Origin: Antedon mediterranea
Taxonomy: Eukaryota; Echinodermata; Crinoidea; Comatulida; Antedonidae
Direction: 5' to 3'
Length of the DNA: 64,000 nucleotides
Assembly (NCBI RefSeq): GCF_964355755.1
Contig: NC_092677.1
Location: 19,252,101-19,316,100, forward strand
Shown here in pieces: positions 21,401 to 31,085 of the stretch (positions within the stretch are counted from its first letter, which is position 1; each line of letters opens with the position of its first letter). The notes beneath the pieces were generated by a model. It did no database searches, was not told where the DNA came from, and saw only the letters and a list, made by a program, of their open reading frames with translations. The position numbers were made by a program, and so were the translations under genes.

Positions 21401-24230
21401 ATATATGTTCATTTTTTTAGTTTTAATAATATGGTAACATTTATAATCAAATGAAATCCTCTAATAGATATGAAAAGTGGTAAAAAAGAATAACAAATGC
21501 TTGGTAAATTGTAGATAACAGTGCGATGAATTCTACTACAAATAGTATAATGATTATTATTCAAAGTGATGTTTTATTGGAGAGGCGTTTATTCAAATAA
21601 ATACCATCCTAATAATTATTAATACATTATTTAATTTAAACATCTTTTGAAACTAACTGCCGTGACAGAGTGGGCCCAAGAAAGAAGACATTACAGCTTG
21701 CAACATGGGCAGACATCTCGGTCCTAACGGGACACAGATAGCCTACAGTTATTCCTGCCAGCTTACTCAATCAAATATCGGGATTTCACTCGATTTTAAA
21801 CAAAATGTCTTATCATCAAATCTCCCTATGTACCGTAATTTTATAATACTATTTCCCACAATATATTCAGATTCTTTATGGCGTATATTTAATTTGATCT
21901 TTATTAATTTGCAGAGTAATTTTTATTTTTTAACTACTGTACCTTCACACACGCGCGGTCCGTTCCTAAAATAAACAAAAAACTGAAATGGCTAGTCCTA
22001 TCGGTTTTTTCCTTCCTTCTTCCAAAGGGACACTATTTATTGATGGAAAGTGCCTGTTTCCAGTCACCTTTAGGGTCAAATCTATTATTTTAACTGCTCC
22101 CTTGTGTATAAAAGAGAGAAAATAGTTAAAACCAGGTTGTTGCAAGGTGAACCCGGAAATTACTTTGACCCGCGAAGAATTGAAATTGAGTAGAAAATCT
22201 ACTGTTGAAATCATAAATTTTGTTAAAAAACTCTTTATAAAGATAGAAATATGGAACAATAGCGTCGATGTGAAAACTAATGTTATCAAATCTACGTTTC
22301 GCGGTACATCTGAGATAGATAGGGTAGGTATCCAAGGCGGAGATTTGTACCGAAGTTTTTGCATTGTGCTCGCCTATGTCAGAATTAACCATAATTTATA
22401 ATATAGATTGTGACATTACTCTCAGTTATACCAATTTCATTATTCATTAATTTGTCATCAAATCTGTTGATAAGGATGTTTAGGCTATGGCACTGCAATG
22501 GCACAACATAGCTAGTGCAAGGTATCTCCCAACAGTGCAATCTACAACAGATACTCTTCATTAATTAAAAGAACAACAATGGGTAAAGCTACAGTACCAT
22601 TCTGTATAGATTCACACTAGAATCTCAAGTTTTCTTTTTTGTACAGGGCTAAAATCTGATAATTATTAATTAACTAGCAATTCAATTAAATTACTCTAAT
22701 CTTCAAACATTTATTATAATAAAGGGGTTACTGAGTGTAGATATCATGTACTACAAATGTTAATAATAAAATAATACCTGGTCATCATCAGTCTTGTATT
22801 GTTTATCATCTGAAAATGAATATCCTACACCGGCTGGTGATTCAAGATACAGCACGTTTGCAAACTAGAAAAAGTTAATTCTTATTAGTTCTTACTACTG
22901 ATAAAGATACATTCACAAGCCTGGGTAAAACAAAATAAATGGGAATATAGTATTTAAAGACAGTTGAGTTATAATTAATTCATTATCGGTATATTACCAG
23001 GAGGTTTCAAATTTTTCTATGCCTGATTTCGCCTGTGTTAACCATCAATTTCAGTATTTTTACAGTGCTGAATTGTGTTTATTGTATTATAATATATACA
23101 GAATATGCCTGTATATATGCCTGTATAGCATAGAGAAAATGAATGCTAATTTTGAACATGATGAAGTCATTAAAATAAAGATTTTCTGAAGAAATTTTTC
23201 TAAGCACGTATTAACATTTGTCAAGGAAATTGTAGAAGCAAGATGCGCGTTCTTTTAAACGTGATGAAATATTCTGAAGAGACAAATAATGTTAAATGAA
23301 TGTTAAATTTTAGGAACCATGTTTTTATCATGTCTGCATGCTGTTTGGTTTTTATGGTAAGGCCTTTTAGAAGAAACTAACAGTCAATTGAGGAATGAAT
23401 TCGCGTTTAATAGTTCATACTAAACTTACTGAGTTCCAGCTATATTCATTGTAATCTAGATTAACTCCATCATCATTTACTATAAATGGTCCATTCTCTG
23501 CAAATAGGCTGAATAATGAGCTACATCCTGGTCCACCATACAAAAACACTATGATAGGGTCAGTTATCTTATGTGTTGAAGTTATTAGCCTGCACAAAAA
23601 TTAAAATGAATAGTTAACTTTTAAAATTAAAATTAAATAACATATTTTTCTTGGCACACAAAGATTGCCAAGAGTAAAAGTCACTTTCCTACAGAGATGT
23701 GGGAATTCGGCTCTACTTAAGGTTCTCTACACAAAGTCTCAAAACAAGTCTTTGGGAGTTAAGATCATTTTGTGAGAAAAAATCCTGACATCTAGGAGGA
23801 CTCCACTTTATGCACCTACGGTATATTAAAAAAAATATAGCATATAGACACATTGGCTGGGCCAAAACATCTTAGGATTCTGACTAAAATTTAAAATGTT
23901 TTTCGAGGTCTATAGGAGATATTCTAGTTTTCCAATCAACTGTACCATTACTGTATTATTGGATATTTACATTTAATACCGTTTTTTTAGTTTTTAAAAC
24001 ATTGTTTTATACACAGTGTGTGTAAAGTGTAAATATTATATGAAAAAATCAAAGATTTTGTACCAGTAATGTAATTGTTTTGTTCCAGTTGCTTTGAGGT
24101 AACCTGAATAATGTGGAAAAGCTGGTTGCTTCAGTAAGCCTGGCAAGCTTAGAACCTCATCTGGATTTGTGGCAGCCATGACAACCATGAACAATGCAGA
24201 AAACACACAACATAATCGTACTTGCTTCAT
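12461..24230 (-). CDS. CTSA: Lysosomal carboxypeptidase A-type serine carboxypeptidase (cathepsin A / PPCA-like, family S10), ten exons
   Basis: Exons in coding order: 24230-24064, 23589-23430, 22864-22778, 20299-20141, 17436-17345, 16767-16683, 16378-16244, 13714-13511, 12986-12795, 12544-12461. All phases agree and give 454 residues (human cathepsin A 480). The product starts with a signal peptide ([20 protein letters not shown]), then [69 protein letters not shown] and a C-terminal GAGHM. The triad is Ser168 (GESYA), Asp373 (NGDVD) and His431 (GAGHM). Cathepsin A trims C-terminal residues in lysosomes and, in vertebrates, protects beta-galactosidase and neuraminidase. Oddity: the near-invariant WLNGGPG reads FLYGGPG (Asn to Tyr at residue 73). 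Introns are swollen by a Penelope-like element, two inverted-repeat elements and a minisatellite. Cathepsin A fits better than vitellogenic-type carboxypeptidases because of the LPGLLKQP...YSGYL and NGLNS...YYHGL signatures. Confidence 0.93.
13797..13967. repeat. Left inverted repeat of the Penelope-like element
   Basis: Reverse complement of 15231-15401. Read on the minus strand it contains GATCTCTGATAGAGATCG followed by AAACGTTCGAG, a short hairpin next to a GAAAC. Penelope terminal repeats are known to carry hammerhead ribozymes; this core (CTGATAG rather than CTGATGA) departs from consensus, so I do not call a ribozyme. Confidence 0.9.
13898..15230 (-). pseudogene. Truncated Penelope reverse transcriptase-GIY-YIG endonuclease ORF
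   Basis: The frame is open from the junction with the right inverted repeat (15230) to a stop inside the left repeat; the first in-frame ATG is at 15157 (419 residues). It starts in the middle of the reverse transcriptase: the stretch before TYFSF, then [16 protein letters not shown] (motif 4), [12 protein letters not shown] (motif 5, YVDD) and a thumb region. It ends with a GIY-YIG domain, [20 protein letters not shown] followed by [10 protein letters not shown]. Motifs 1-3, including the first catalytic aspartate, are absent because the 5' half was never copied. The protein is therefore expected to lack reverse transcription activity, although the endonuclease domain looks intact. Confidence 0.92.
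15231..15401. repeat. Right inverted repeat of the Penelope-like element
   Basis: Begins CCTCCAACCTACAACCGG and ends TTTGTCATCTAT. It has the same length as the left copy and differs by one base seen (GCAGTAACAC versus GCATTAACAC). It is fused directly to the truncated reverse transcriptase frame. Confidence 0.9.
17536..17957. repeat. 15-bp minisatellite, about 28 units
   Basis: GGTTGTTTGGGTGGT is repeated, with blocks of variants (GCTTGGGT, GTTTGGCT) in runs of four to eight units, a pattern of local homogenisation. It lies in an intron of the cathepsin A-like gene. The G-rich plus strand could form G-quadruplexes. Three plus frames stay open for about 150 codons (WWLFG, CLGGG, VVVWV); these are artefacts. 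Confidence 0.95.
18098..20067. mobile_element. Inverted-repeat element with a fold-back core, flanked by 35-bp direct repeats
   Basis: AGCCCCTTTCTCACAG at 18137-18152 is the exact inverse of CTGTGAGAAAGGGGCT ending at 20032. Outside lie 35-bp identical direct repeats (18098-18132 and 20033-20067, CACTGACATGTACCTGCATA then CACATGCTTGAGTGC). TTCTCACAGA recurs inside both ends. The core holds a long inverted repeat: about 18250-18573 pairs with about 18757-19125, including repeated GACCTCGAATTGGACGACC. No transposase is visible. It sits in the cathepsin A-like intron between exons 20299-20141 and 17436-17345. Family unknown. Confidence 0.75.
18938..19410. repeat. Tandem duplication of about 267 bp inside the fold-back element
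   Basis: The segment from GTTATACCACACTTAGGCC through GGGTCGTCGGTTTCGTG, CCCCCGGCTTTCTGTGAG and GAGGGCGTCCTTTATTGTT occurs at 18938-19195 and again at 19205-19410. The second copy is slightly shorter, having fewer GGTCGTCCAATTCGA units. Confidence 0.8.
20527..21290. mobile_element. Non-autonomous inverted-repeat element packed with AATACCGTATT palindromes
   Basis: The ends are GGGCCTGTTTCTGCTGC and its near-complement GCAGCAGAAACAGGGCC, with TGT on both sides as a possible 3-bp target duplication. Near both ends are many copies of the self-complementary word AAATACGGTAT/ATACCGTATTT, able to form alternative hairpins. The centre has no recognisable protein. It lies in the same cathepsin A-like region, in the intron between exons 22864-22778 and 20299-20141. 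Confidence 0.65.
21300..22777. other. Intronic stretch with overlapping unassigned ORFs
   Basis: Remainder of the cathepsin A-like intron. Opposite-strand ORFs overlap here (22147-22401 plus, 84 codons; 21966-22364 minus, 132 codons). The translations show no motif I know and no flanking splice logic. I see no other feature. Confidence 0.4.
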
Positions 24231-24481
24231 GGTGATCCTGCATGGATATAAATTTGGTGAAAACAATACCAATTGTAATATTACAAATATAGTATTTGAA
24301 ATACACTGCATCTACTAATCTATTTAATGTTAAAGTACAGTAATACACAAATAATAAATGTCAATTTCAATTTCAACTTAACATTTATTTCTTCCTTCAA
24401 GAAAATGAACATAATATATTCAGGTAAAGTATATAACGAGAAGAATAAAGAATGATAAATATTATGATGATTAAAAAGTAA

Positions 24482-24995
24482 TCAATAAAAGGAAGTAGGC
24501 AGTGCCCAATAACAAAAGGAAGTATGCAGTGCCCAATAACAAAAGGAAGTAGGCAGTGCCCAATAACAAAAGGAAGTAGGCAGTAGCCAATAACAAAAGG
24601 AAGTAGGCAGTGGCCAATAACAAAAGGAAGTATGCAGTGGCCAATAACAAAAGGAAGTAGGCAGTGGCCAATAACAAAAGAAAGTAGGCAGTGGCCAATA
24701 ACAAAAGGAAGTAGGCAGTGGCCAATAACAAAAGGAAGTAGGCAGTGGCCAATAACAAAAGGAAGTAGGCAGTGGCCAATAACAAAAGGAAGTAGGCAGT
24801 GGCCAATAACAAAAGGAAGTAGGCAGTGCCAATAACAAAAGGAAGTAGGCAGTGCCAATAACAAAAGGAAGTAGGCAGTGGCCAATAACAAAAGGAAGTA
24901 GGCAGTGGCCAATAACAAAAGGAAGTAGGCAGTGGCCAATAACAAAAGGAAGTAGGCAGTGCCCAATAACAAAAGGAAGTAGACAGTGGCCAATA
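24482..24995. repeat. 27-bp minisatellite with CCAAT in every unit, upstream of the cathepsin A-like gene
   Basis: About nineteen units of GGAAGTAGGCAGTGGCCAAT plus AACAAAA, some 26 bp long. Every unit contains CCAAT. The array begins about 250 bp upstream of the predicted start codon (24230), so it lies in or near the promoter or 5' UTR of that gene. CCAAT is the core of NF-Y sites; whether it acts here is inference. ORFs on both strands are artefacts of the 27-bp period. Confidence 0.92.
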
Positions 24996-25300
24996 AGATA
25001 GAAATCTTGTGGCGTTTGAGTGATGGTTAAGTTGAAAATAGAATACAAACATTCAATTTGTTTTAATACTTTTATTTAATATCGTATACATATAAACTGG
25101 TAAAGTACACAAAGGAAAATTTAGTTATCGTTTATTTTATTATTGGTGATAGAAAACGTCACCATTTACATATGTCGAGTTACGAAAAAGCAGTCAGCGC
25201 ATGACACATGCAGCAGCTCGAAGTGTCTTACTCAATATTTGTTACTCTCTACTAGGCCCTATCTAGGCCTAGGGCGAGGCCTTGCTTGTACACCAGCACG

Positions 25301-25934
25301 CAAGTTCGCCGCAGCGCAAAGTCGCCTAAACACAAAATCGCCCTTACGTTAAAATAGTTTAAATTCAAAATTCAATTAACGTTTTTTATTTATTTTTTTG
25401 TTGCCAAGTATGGAAAATATCTTACCAGACTAGCTAGACAAAGAAGAGGTAATAGTATTCTCGGTTTTATTTTGGTCTGGTATTTTGTATGGAGCGCCAC
25501 TAGATATGCTGTTTCATATCGGTTGTGTTTGATATTGATCACGCTTTATTTTGGTCTCGCTAAATGTTACAGTATCATTATGAATATGTTTATCTAAATT
25601 ATTTGTGTTTTCAGTTTTATGTTACAGGTTTCAATGAAGTAATGTGCTTTTTGAAAATCATTAAACAAAGTTTCTTGTTTTGTTGCATTTCTAAAAAGAT
25701 TACCACTGATTTGAAGTTTCGAAAATGTTGATAATAATGATTTAAAAATTTGTCACCAGAGCCTGCCTACTTTATTAAATATTTTTAGACAACAATTAGG
25801 ATTCTTTCTATGATCTACAAGTTGATACCAGCTCTTATTTTAGGATAACAATAAATGTATTTATTTTGTGATAGGGCGATTTTGTTTTAGGGCGACTTTG
25901 TATTAGGGCGACTTTGTAATGGGACGACGACTTG
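25301..25934. mobile_element. Small inverted-repeat element with repeated GGGCGACTTTG termini
   Basis: The left end (CAAGTTCGCCGCAGCGCAAA, GTCGCCTAAACACAAAATCG) is the inverse of the right end (GGGCGATTTTGTTTTAGGGC, GACTTTGTATTAGGGCGACT, ending GACTTG). Each end is itself a short tandem array of about 17-bp units. The same terminal arrays occur at 2610-2722 and 29985-30072. The interior has no ORF of note. Confidence 0.6.
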
Positions 25935-27316
25935 ACATCCTCTAGTTTCACCATACAGATATTATTCTTGGTTTCAATCGGCGAAAACAAATCTCCGCAT
26001 GATTTCTGGCTATTGTCATGGGCCGGCCGCCAGGTATATGGCCGAAATGTGCGACATGTTTTGACTTTTGTGGCGTTTCATGAAATTTGGCGCTCTATAA
26101 TGGAGGAAGGATCTAAATCTCCCTACTCCAATCCAGGAGTTCCTCTACGCATGCCCAGATATATACTACGTCATATGTATCATATTTTACTTGCGGTCAG
26201 GCCATGTAGTATTTACTCGCATATTGCTAATGCTTTTTTATACCGTATATATCGCTTTCCCAAATCATCCCACAGTTATATACAGTAGGCTAATTTACCT
26301 ACAATTCACATGAAATTAAAGTGGATACCAAACATTTGCAGTTTAAAAAGTATTTAATCTGGTTATGTTTATGCTGTAGGGAAAAGATCATCGTAAACGA
26401 ATACTAATCATGCCTACTATTCCAGAATCCACTGTACACAGTCGTATACCTGCCCTGAAGACTGACAAATAAGAAATTTATTATTATTATTAATTAATTT
26501 AATATGATTTTAAAATGAGTTACCAGAGCCACAATTACGAATCTTTCTTCAACCTACGCGTGGATACAGCTCATTTTTTAGGATAATATAATAAATGTAT
26601 AAAAGTGATATAGTAGGCCTTTGTATAGATTGGTTAAAACAAACAGCATTATGTAAGACAATAAGTGTTATAGGCTACCTATTGATCATTTACATTTAGT
26701 GACAAGTTATATGTCTATTGTTATTTAATATTATTATGGTTATGACTTTTCAAAATAAAGTTTTACAATATATGCAGCTATTTTAGTAAAATTAAGACGC
26801 ACATTTTGACCATGGAAAAACCAGTAGTACAGTTATGCATGTTTTAAGCGCGTGCAACACGACTCTTGGTCGGTCGGTAAACACTAACTCAAATTGTATA
26901 TGGCCTTGTTTAAAAGTGGAATCCCCGGTCAGCAGAAACACGTAGCAGCTGTGAGGAAACAGCTGCCAGAAGGCACAGCTCCGATTGGTTTCAGAAATTG
27001 TGATTCGCCTTTTAATCAACAGCACAGTGATCATTTTACTAAGAAATTCATTTCAACCTTTTGGTTTAAAACAATCTAATTATCAAACCTAATAAATATC
27101 CCCATATCGGGTGTTCATTTAATTTTAAATTAAACAAGACTGTAGACAGTGAAGATTTCGAACGCGACTGACATCATTGTAAAATTCGGAGTAATTACGA
27201 GTTTTTCTCGCTGCTGAGCTAGCGCATCGTTTAACTTTTAAGTGATGGGAGCGTTGCCAATCGAGACTACTACTAGACTACACGGCCAGGATTCCCCTTA
27301 TACATGTTCCATGTTA
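25935..27316. other. Intergenic stretch, no gene supported
   Basis: AT-rich sequence. The segment near 26515-26620 (TTACCAGAGCC to TTTTTAGGATAA-AATAAATGTAT) is a diverged copy of 25753-25860, so the repeat family continues here. Short opposite-strand ORFs at 26792-27079 carry no recognisable domain. Confidence 0.4.
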
Positions 27317-27658
27317 GGCCATGTAAAAAAAAACAACAGTTGATCGTCCTGGTTTTCTAAAAAAAGGAAGGAAGAGGCTCTTTTTATTTTTATTTTTTAT
27401 TTTTCCAAGATGGCGACTCACTACCGTATTTTCTTGAATAAACATGCCGCTATGAATAAAAATCACTCCCACCCCTCGCATACACCCTTCCTGACAATTC
27501 AAATAAATATGGTAAGTACTGTAAGATGTCTAAACAAACATAAGTATACAGAACAGCAAATATTAAAATACACCTTTTTTTTTATTTTATCAGGGGGTCA
27601 CAATAAAAGTCCTTTTTGTACACTTTGACTTTATATCAAACTTCTGGATATTATTAGC

Positions 27659-28385
27659 CTACTGTGGCACAAATGCTCTAGTGTTTTTCCTTTTGGGTGT
27701 TTTGCCTGATTCCTTGCATTCACTACAAAGTGGATAATTCATGTTCTCAATTGATAAATTGTGCTCAGTTCCACAATAAAAGCACAGGGGGTCTGTGAAT
27801 GTTATGTAATAAGCTGCTTCGAGAGGCAGGGCACATGTCATTTTGTCATTGACAAAAACAATAGAATCGTCCTCTCCCAGGATGTCTTGAAAACAAGTTC
27901 CACATGAATACGACAGTGTGTCCAGTTCTCGTTCCAAGAGCTGCCCTTGGTCACGCTTCAGAACATGTGCTGCATAACATACTCGCCACTTGAGGCATTC
28001 TTCACACTAGAATAAAGAATGAAAAAGAGTAGGGGTAAATATATGGTAAATTCAGTTGTGTTGAAAGAATTCTGAACATGACAATAATATGATAATATGA
28101 CATCCAAAGAGGGAGGGAATATCAATGCATACACACATATTTTAAACAGGACGTGGGTCATGTACCCGAACACGTCCGTAAACATCTAGCCTATATATAT
28201 GGGACAGTTTCAACCCAGCCGGGTCGATTCACCCCTCTATGGATAGGCAAACTCTACACTCTCTCGCGACAATATGCTAGCCTACAGTTTTGTTACTTCT
28301 GTATGAACATTTTTTACCGAACAATTACTCACCTCCGTAGTTTGGTATTGGTCTCCTATCGGTCCACCTTGATCGAATTCGCCGC
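27659..28385 (-). CDS. Cysteine-rich zinc-binding C-terminal exons of an element-borne protein (partial)
   Basis: The last exon (28006-27659, acceptor TTCTAG) encodes 115 residues: CEECLKWRVCYAAHV, LSYSCGTC, VFVNDKMTCA, PLCFYCGTEHNL, NYPLCSECKESGKTPKRK and a stop. The paired CxxC motifs at regular spacing indicate zinc binding. The CxxC..WR..Y...L...YSCG...YYCG...YPLCxxC layout resembles, from memory, repeated uncharacterised proteins of marine invertebrates; function unknown. A preceding 53-bp exon (28385-28333) fits in phase and ends with a GTGAGT donor. Earlier exons are uncertain. It lies inside the TTA-flanked element, so it is probably the element's own protein or a captured gene. Confidence 0.55.
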
Positions 28386-28663
28386 CTGCAAAATCAGAGA
28401 AAATGTCTGCGAGAGTACGTCGGCCGTCCACTACACCGTTCTCGCATACCAAGGGCCGGCTTCACGATTTTTGTTGCAGTCCGAATCGAAACACAAATAA
28501 AAACCATGTTGTTTAACTACTATCTAGTCTAGCAGTATCCTACTATCCTAGATCAAATTATTATGTAACAATTGATAAAAGGACTAAAAAGTAGGCCTAC
28601 CAAGGAACCAATAATTATAAATATTAATAGTGTATACTGTAACTCAAATGTATAGAATATATC

Positions 28664-29467
28664 TGTTATGCGCGATTTGAACGATTTGCGCAATTTGAAA
28701 TTGCGCAAAAAAAATCCTTGCGCAATTTGAATTGAAACATGTGTTTCAAATTGCGCAAGCAACGTATTAAATTGCGCAAGTAATCTGCAAATTGCGCAAG
28801 GTTTTTCGACAGATTGTGAAATCATGCACACCCATATTTTTATAGTAATTTCTAAGAATGATTCAAAATTAAAGATAAATATCGCATTTCCTTATTTTAG
28901 TAGTGCAAATATTGTTATAAGTTAGCATACCGTCGAAGAACCGACGAAGGAAAATGAAGCGGTGGTGTTCCACCAGGCGGGCGCGGCGCGGGCGGCCGGC
29001 TATAGCCTACTACTCTAGCCTAGCTAGGGTCTGGACTACTGATACTGACTAGGTTACATGGCCTAGCTTAAACTAATATTAAAAACTTAAAAAGTGAGTA
29101 TTAAACATTATCTTCATTGAAATGGTCTTATTTATATAATAAAATACTACATTTTAAACTCCTCTGCCTAGGCCTAGCCTAGCCATGTATGGGAAAATTT
29201 ACAGTTCGTTTTCAAATTGCGCAAAGGTGTCATATTGCGCAAGAACTATCTTGCGCAATTTACAAATTGTGCAGCGCAATTTAAAATTGCGCAAAGATTT
29301 TCTTGCGCAATTTGAAATTGCGCAAGTTGATTGCGCAATTTGAAATTGCGCAAAAAAATCCTTGCGCAATTTTAAATTGCGCAAGAATTCTTTGCGCAAT
29401 TTCAAATTGCGCAAGGATTTTTTTGCGCAATTTCAAATTGCGCAAATCGTTCAAATCGCGCATAACA
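28664..29467. mobile_element. Nested 804-bp inverted-repeat element with TATC duplication and TTGCGCAA arrays
   Basis: Ends TGTTATGCGCGATTTGAACG at 28664 and the inverse at 29448-29467; flanks TATC at 28660-28663 and 29468-29471. The inverted ends continue into arrays of the palindromic word TTGCGCAATTT-AAATTGCGCAA (28683-28802 and 29215-29452). The centre (28830-29200) is unrelated and includes a TAGGCC-rich patch. No protein is present; ORFs reading NLKLRKEF are artefacts of the repeat. Confidence 0.85.
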
Positions 29468-29681
29468 TATCGATAGAAACGGAAGGTAGAACCAAAAACA
29501 TGTGTTCTCCAAATCCAGTCGTTTTTTGCTTCACGGCAACATTTTTAAGGAGTAGCGAGAATATAGCGGCTGTGAAAATTCTAATTAGATCCAGACGTTT
29601 ATGTAAAATATTATACCCATGATGAGTGTAATTCAAAATATTCATACATTCAACGGCAGTGATACCTCTATCATCGCTGAC
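29468..29681 (-). pseudogene. Possible exon of the element-borne protein, split by the nested insertion
   Basis: After a TTTGATTATAG acceptor the minus strand is open from 29681 to the insertion point (reading RGITAVECMNILNYTHHGY and onward). If the 804-bp element and one TATC copy are mentally removed, the frame continues open through 28659-28601 to a GTAGGC donor. That continuity suggests that the nested element interrupted an exon. The phase does not match the 28385-28333 exon, so an exon is missing or the model is wrong. No domain recognised. Confidence 0.3.
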
Positions 29682-29984
29682 CTATAATCAAAGAATATGA
29701 CCTCAAATTTATCGCAGTCGACGATGTGTATAATAGATGGCTCCCGACGGCTGTGGATCACGAAAAAAGAAAGAGCTAGGCCTAGCTTTCGACAAAGGTA
29801 CAACATGAATCAATGTTTTATATACAAAATATCGAAATAAAAAATAAAATAAAAATTGATGCGGCCTGAAAAAAGCATGCGGGCGGGGACGATCAACTGT
29901 TGTTTTTTTTTATATGGCCTTATTTTGAGTTCAATTTGCTCAAAAATATCAATTGCGTAATTTTACACACTATTTCAATGTTTA

Positions 29985-30072
29985 GGGGCAACTTTGCGAT
30001 GGGGCGACTATGCCGGGGCAACTTTGTGACAGGCGAGTTTGTGACGGGCGACTTTGCAATGGGGCGACTTGA
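29985..30072 (+). repeat. GGGGCGACTTTG tandem array, third copy
   Basis: Four to five imperfect units (GGGGCAACTTTGCGAT, GGGGCGACTATGCC, GACGGGCGACTTTGCAAT) ending GGGGCGACTTGACTAG, like 2610-2722. It is followed by a TAGGCC-rich patch to 30190. Confidence 0.6.
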
Positions 30073-30192
30073 CTAGCATCCTGTATTAGCTAGTAGTAGT
30101 AGTACTACTAGGCCTGGCCCTACTAGAGGCTAGAGTAGTAGAGAGAGTAGGCTAGTTAGTATAGCCGTATAGCCTAGTCTATTAGCCTCTAG

Positions 30193-31085
30193 GGCGCTAG
30201 TTCCGTTTCGCACCTGTCGTTTATTTCGACTCAAAATTGGTTAACTAACTTTATCGTGAGTACCACACCTTAGAATTAGCCCTCAAAAATACTTTTACGA
30301 AGGAGATCACACAAAAGTAAAAAATAAATCCTTTAAATTGATGAATTTACAGACGTGTTTCTCGCACATTCGGTTCGTGAATTTCGCATACTCCATGTTC
30401 AATGTTGTTGTTTATATGGAGTGCCAAAAGAGCAATCATAATAGAGGGCTAAAAACTCAGTAAATTGCGTATATTTAATGCATTTATTGGTGAAAATTAC
30501 GTTCAATTTTATCATATTTTGTCAATGTTAATGCAACAAAAATATTACTGTTGATACTGTACATGGTTTTTGCAGGAACTTTTAGGAATGAAAATCGACA
30601 AATTCATCATCATATTACATGTACTGTAGGGGTATACCTGATCTAAATAATATTCCTCTTTCTTAGTCTTACTCTTAGGCCTAGGGTTGGTTGCTATTTG
30701 AAAACAGCAAATTATTAGCAGTAAAATGTTACAGCATTTTTATTGACAAAATATATTAAAATTAAACGTGTATTTCAATAATAAATGCATTAAAAGAAGA
30801 CGCATTCCACTGAGTTTTTAACCATCTATTGTTGTTGCTCTTCTGGCGCTCCATAGAAACGAAAATATTGAACTTCGAGTATGCTAAATTCGCGAACGGT
30901 ATGCGAGAAACATGTCTGTAAAATCATCAATTTAAGGATTTATTTGTTACTTTTTATGTGATTCTTCTTCATAAAAGTACTTAATGAGGCCCAATTTTAA
31001 GGTGTGGTATTCACAATAAGTTGCTTAACAATTTGGAGTCAAAAGGAAGTCGAAATAAAAACAGGTGCGAAACGGAACTAGCGCC
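30193..31085. mobile_element. hAT-like non-autonomous element (893 bp) with 8-bp target duplication
   Basis: Ends GGCGCTAGTTCCGTTTCGCA/CCTG and its exact inverse. GCCTCTAG flanks both sides (30185-30192 and 31086-31093), an 8-bp duplication typical of hAT transposons. The inverted arms extend about 270 bp with moderate divergence, so most of the element can fold back. No transposase ORF. Confidence 0.85.

Larger units (their letters stand above)
27317..29919. mobile_element. 2.6-kb DNA transposon-like element with TTA target duplication and an internal cysteine-rich gene
   Basis: Termini GGCCATGTAAAAAAAAACAA then CAGTTGATCGTCC (left) and the inverse of GGCCATATAAAAAAAAACAA then CAGTTGATCGTCC (right) match over 33 bp with one difference. 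TTA flanks both sides (27314-27316 and 29920-29922). TTA duplications with GG-starting ends fit PIF/Harbinger-type elements, but no DDE transposase or Myb-like protein is visible, so the superfamily is open. Inside are minus-strand exons of a cysteine-rich protein and a nested 804-bp element. Confidence 0.7.

Noticed and set aside
24482-24995. CRISPR-like array of regular repeats
   Set aside because: Units are contiguous tandem repeats without unique spacers, in a eukaryotic genome; the same applies to the 12-, 15-, 18- and 54-bp arrays.
24397-25052. Three minus-strand ORFs near 190 codons (YFLLLL, CLLPFVIGH, PTSFCYW repeats), resembling a membrane protein
   Set aside because: By-product of the 27-bp minisatellite; the hydrophobic look comes from the base composition of the repeat.
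26792-27079. Overlapping 80- and 61-codon ORFs on opposite strands
   Set aside because: No recognisable motif, no splice-consistent neighbours, and similar length expected by chance in this composition.
28153-28500. 115-codon plus-strand ORF
   Set aside because: It runs antisense to the region holding the better-supported minus-strand 53-bp exon (28385-28333), with no domain or start context.
28664-29467. CRISPR-like or operator array of TTGCGCAA palindromes
   Set aside because: Spacing is irregular and the arrays form the inverted ends of a transposon-like element with a TATC duplication.
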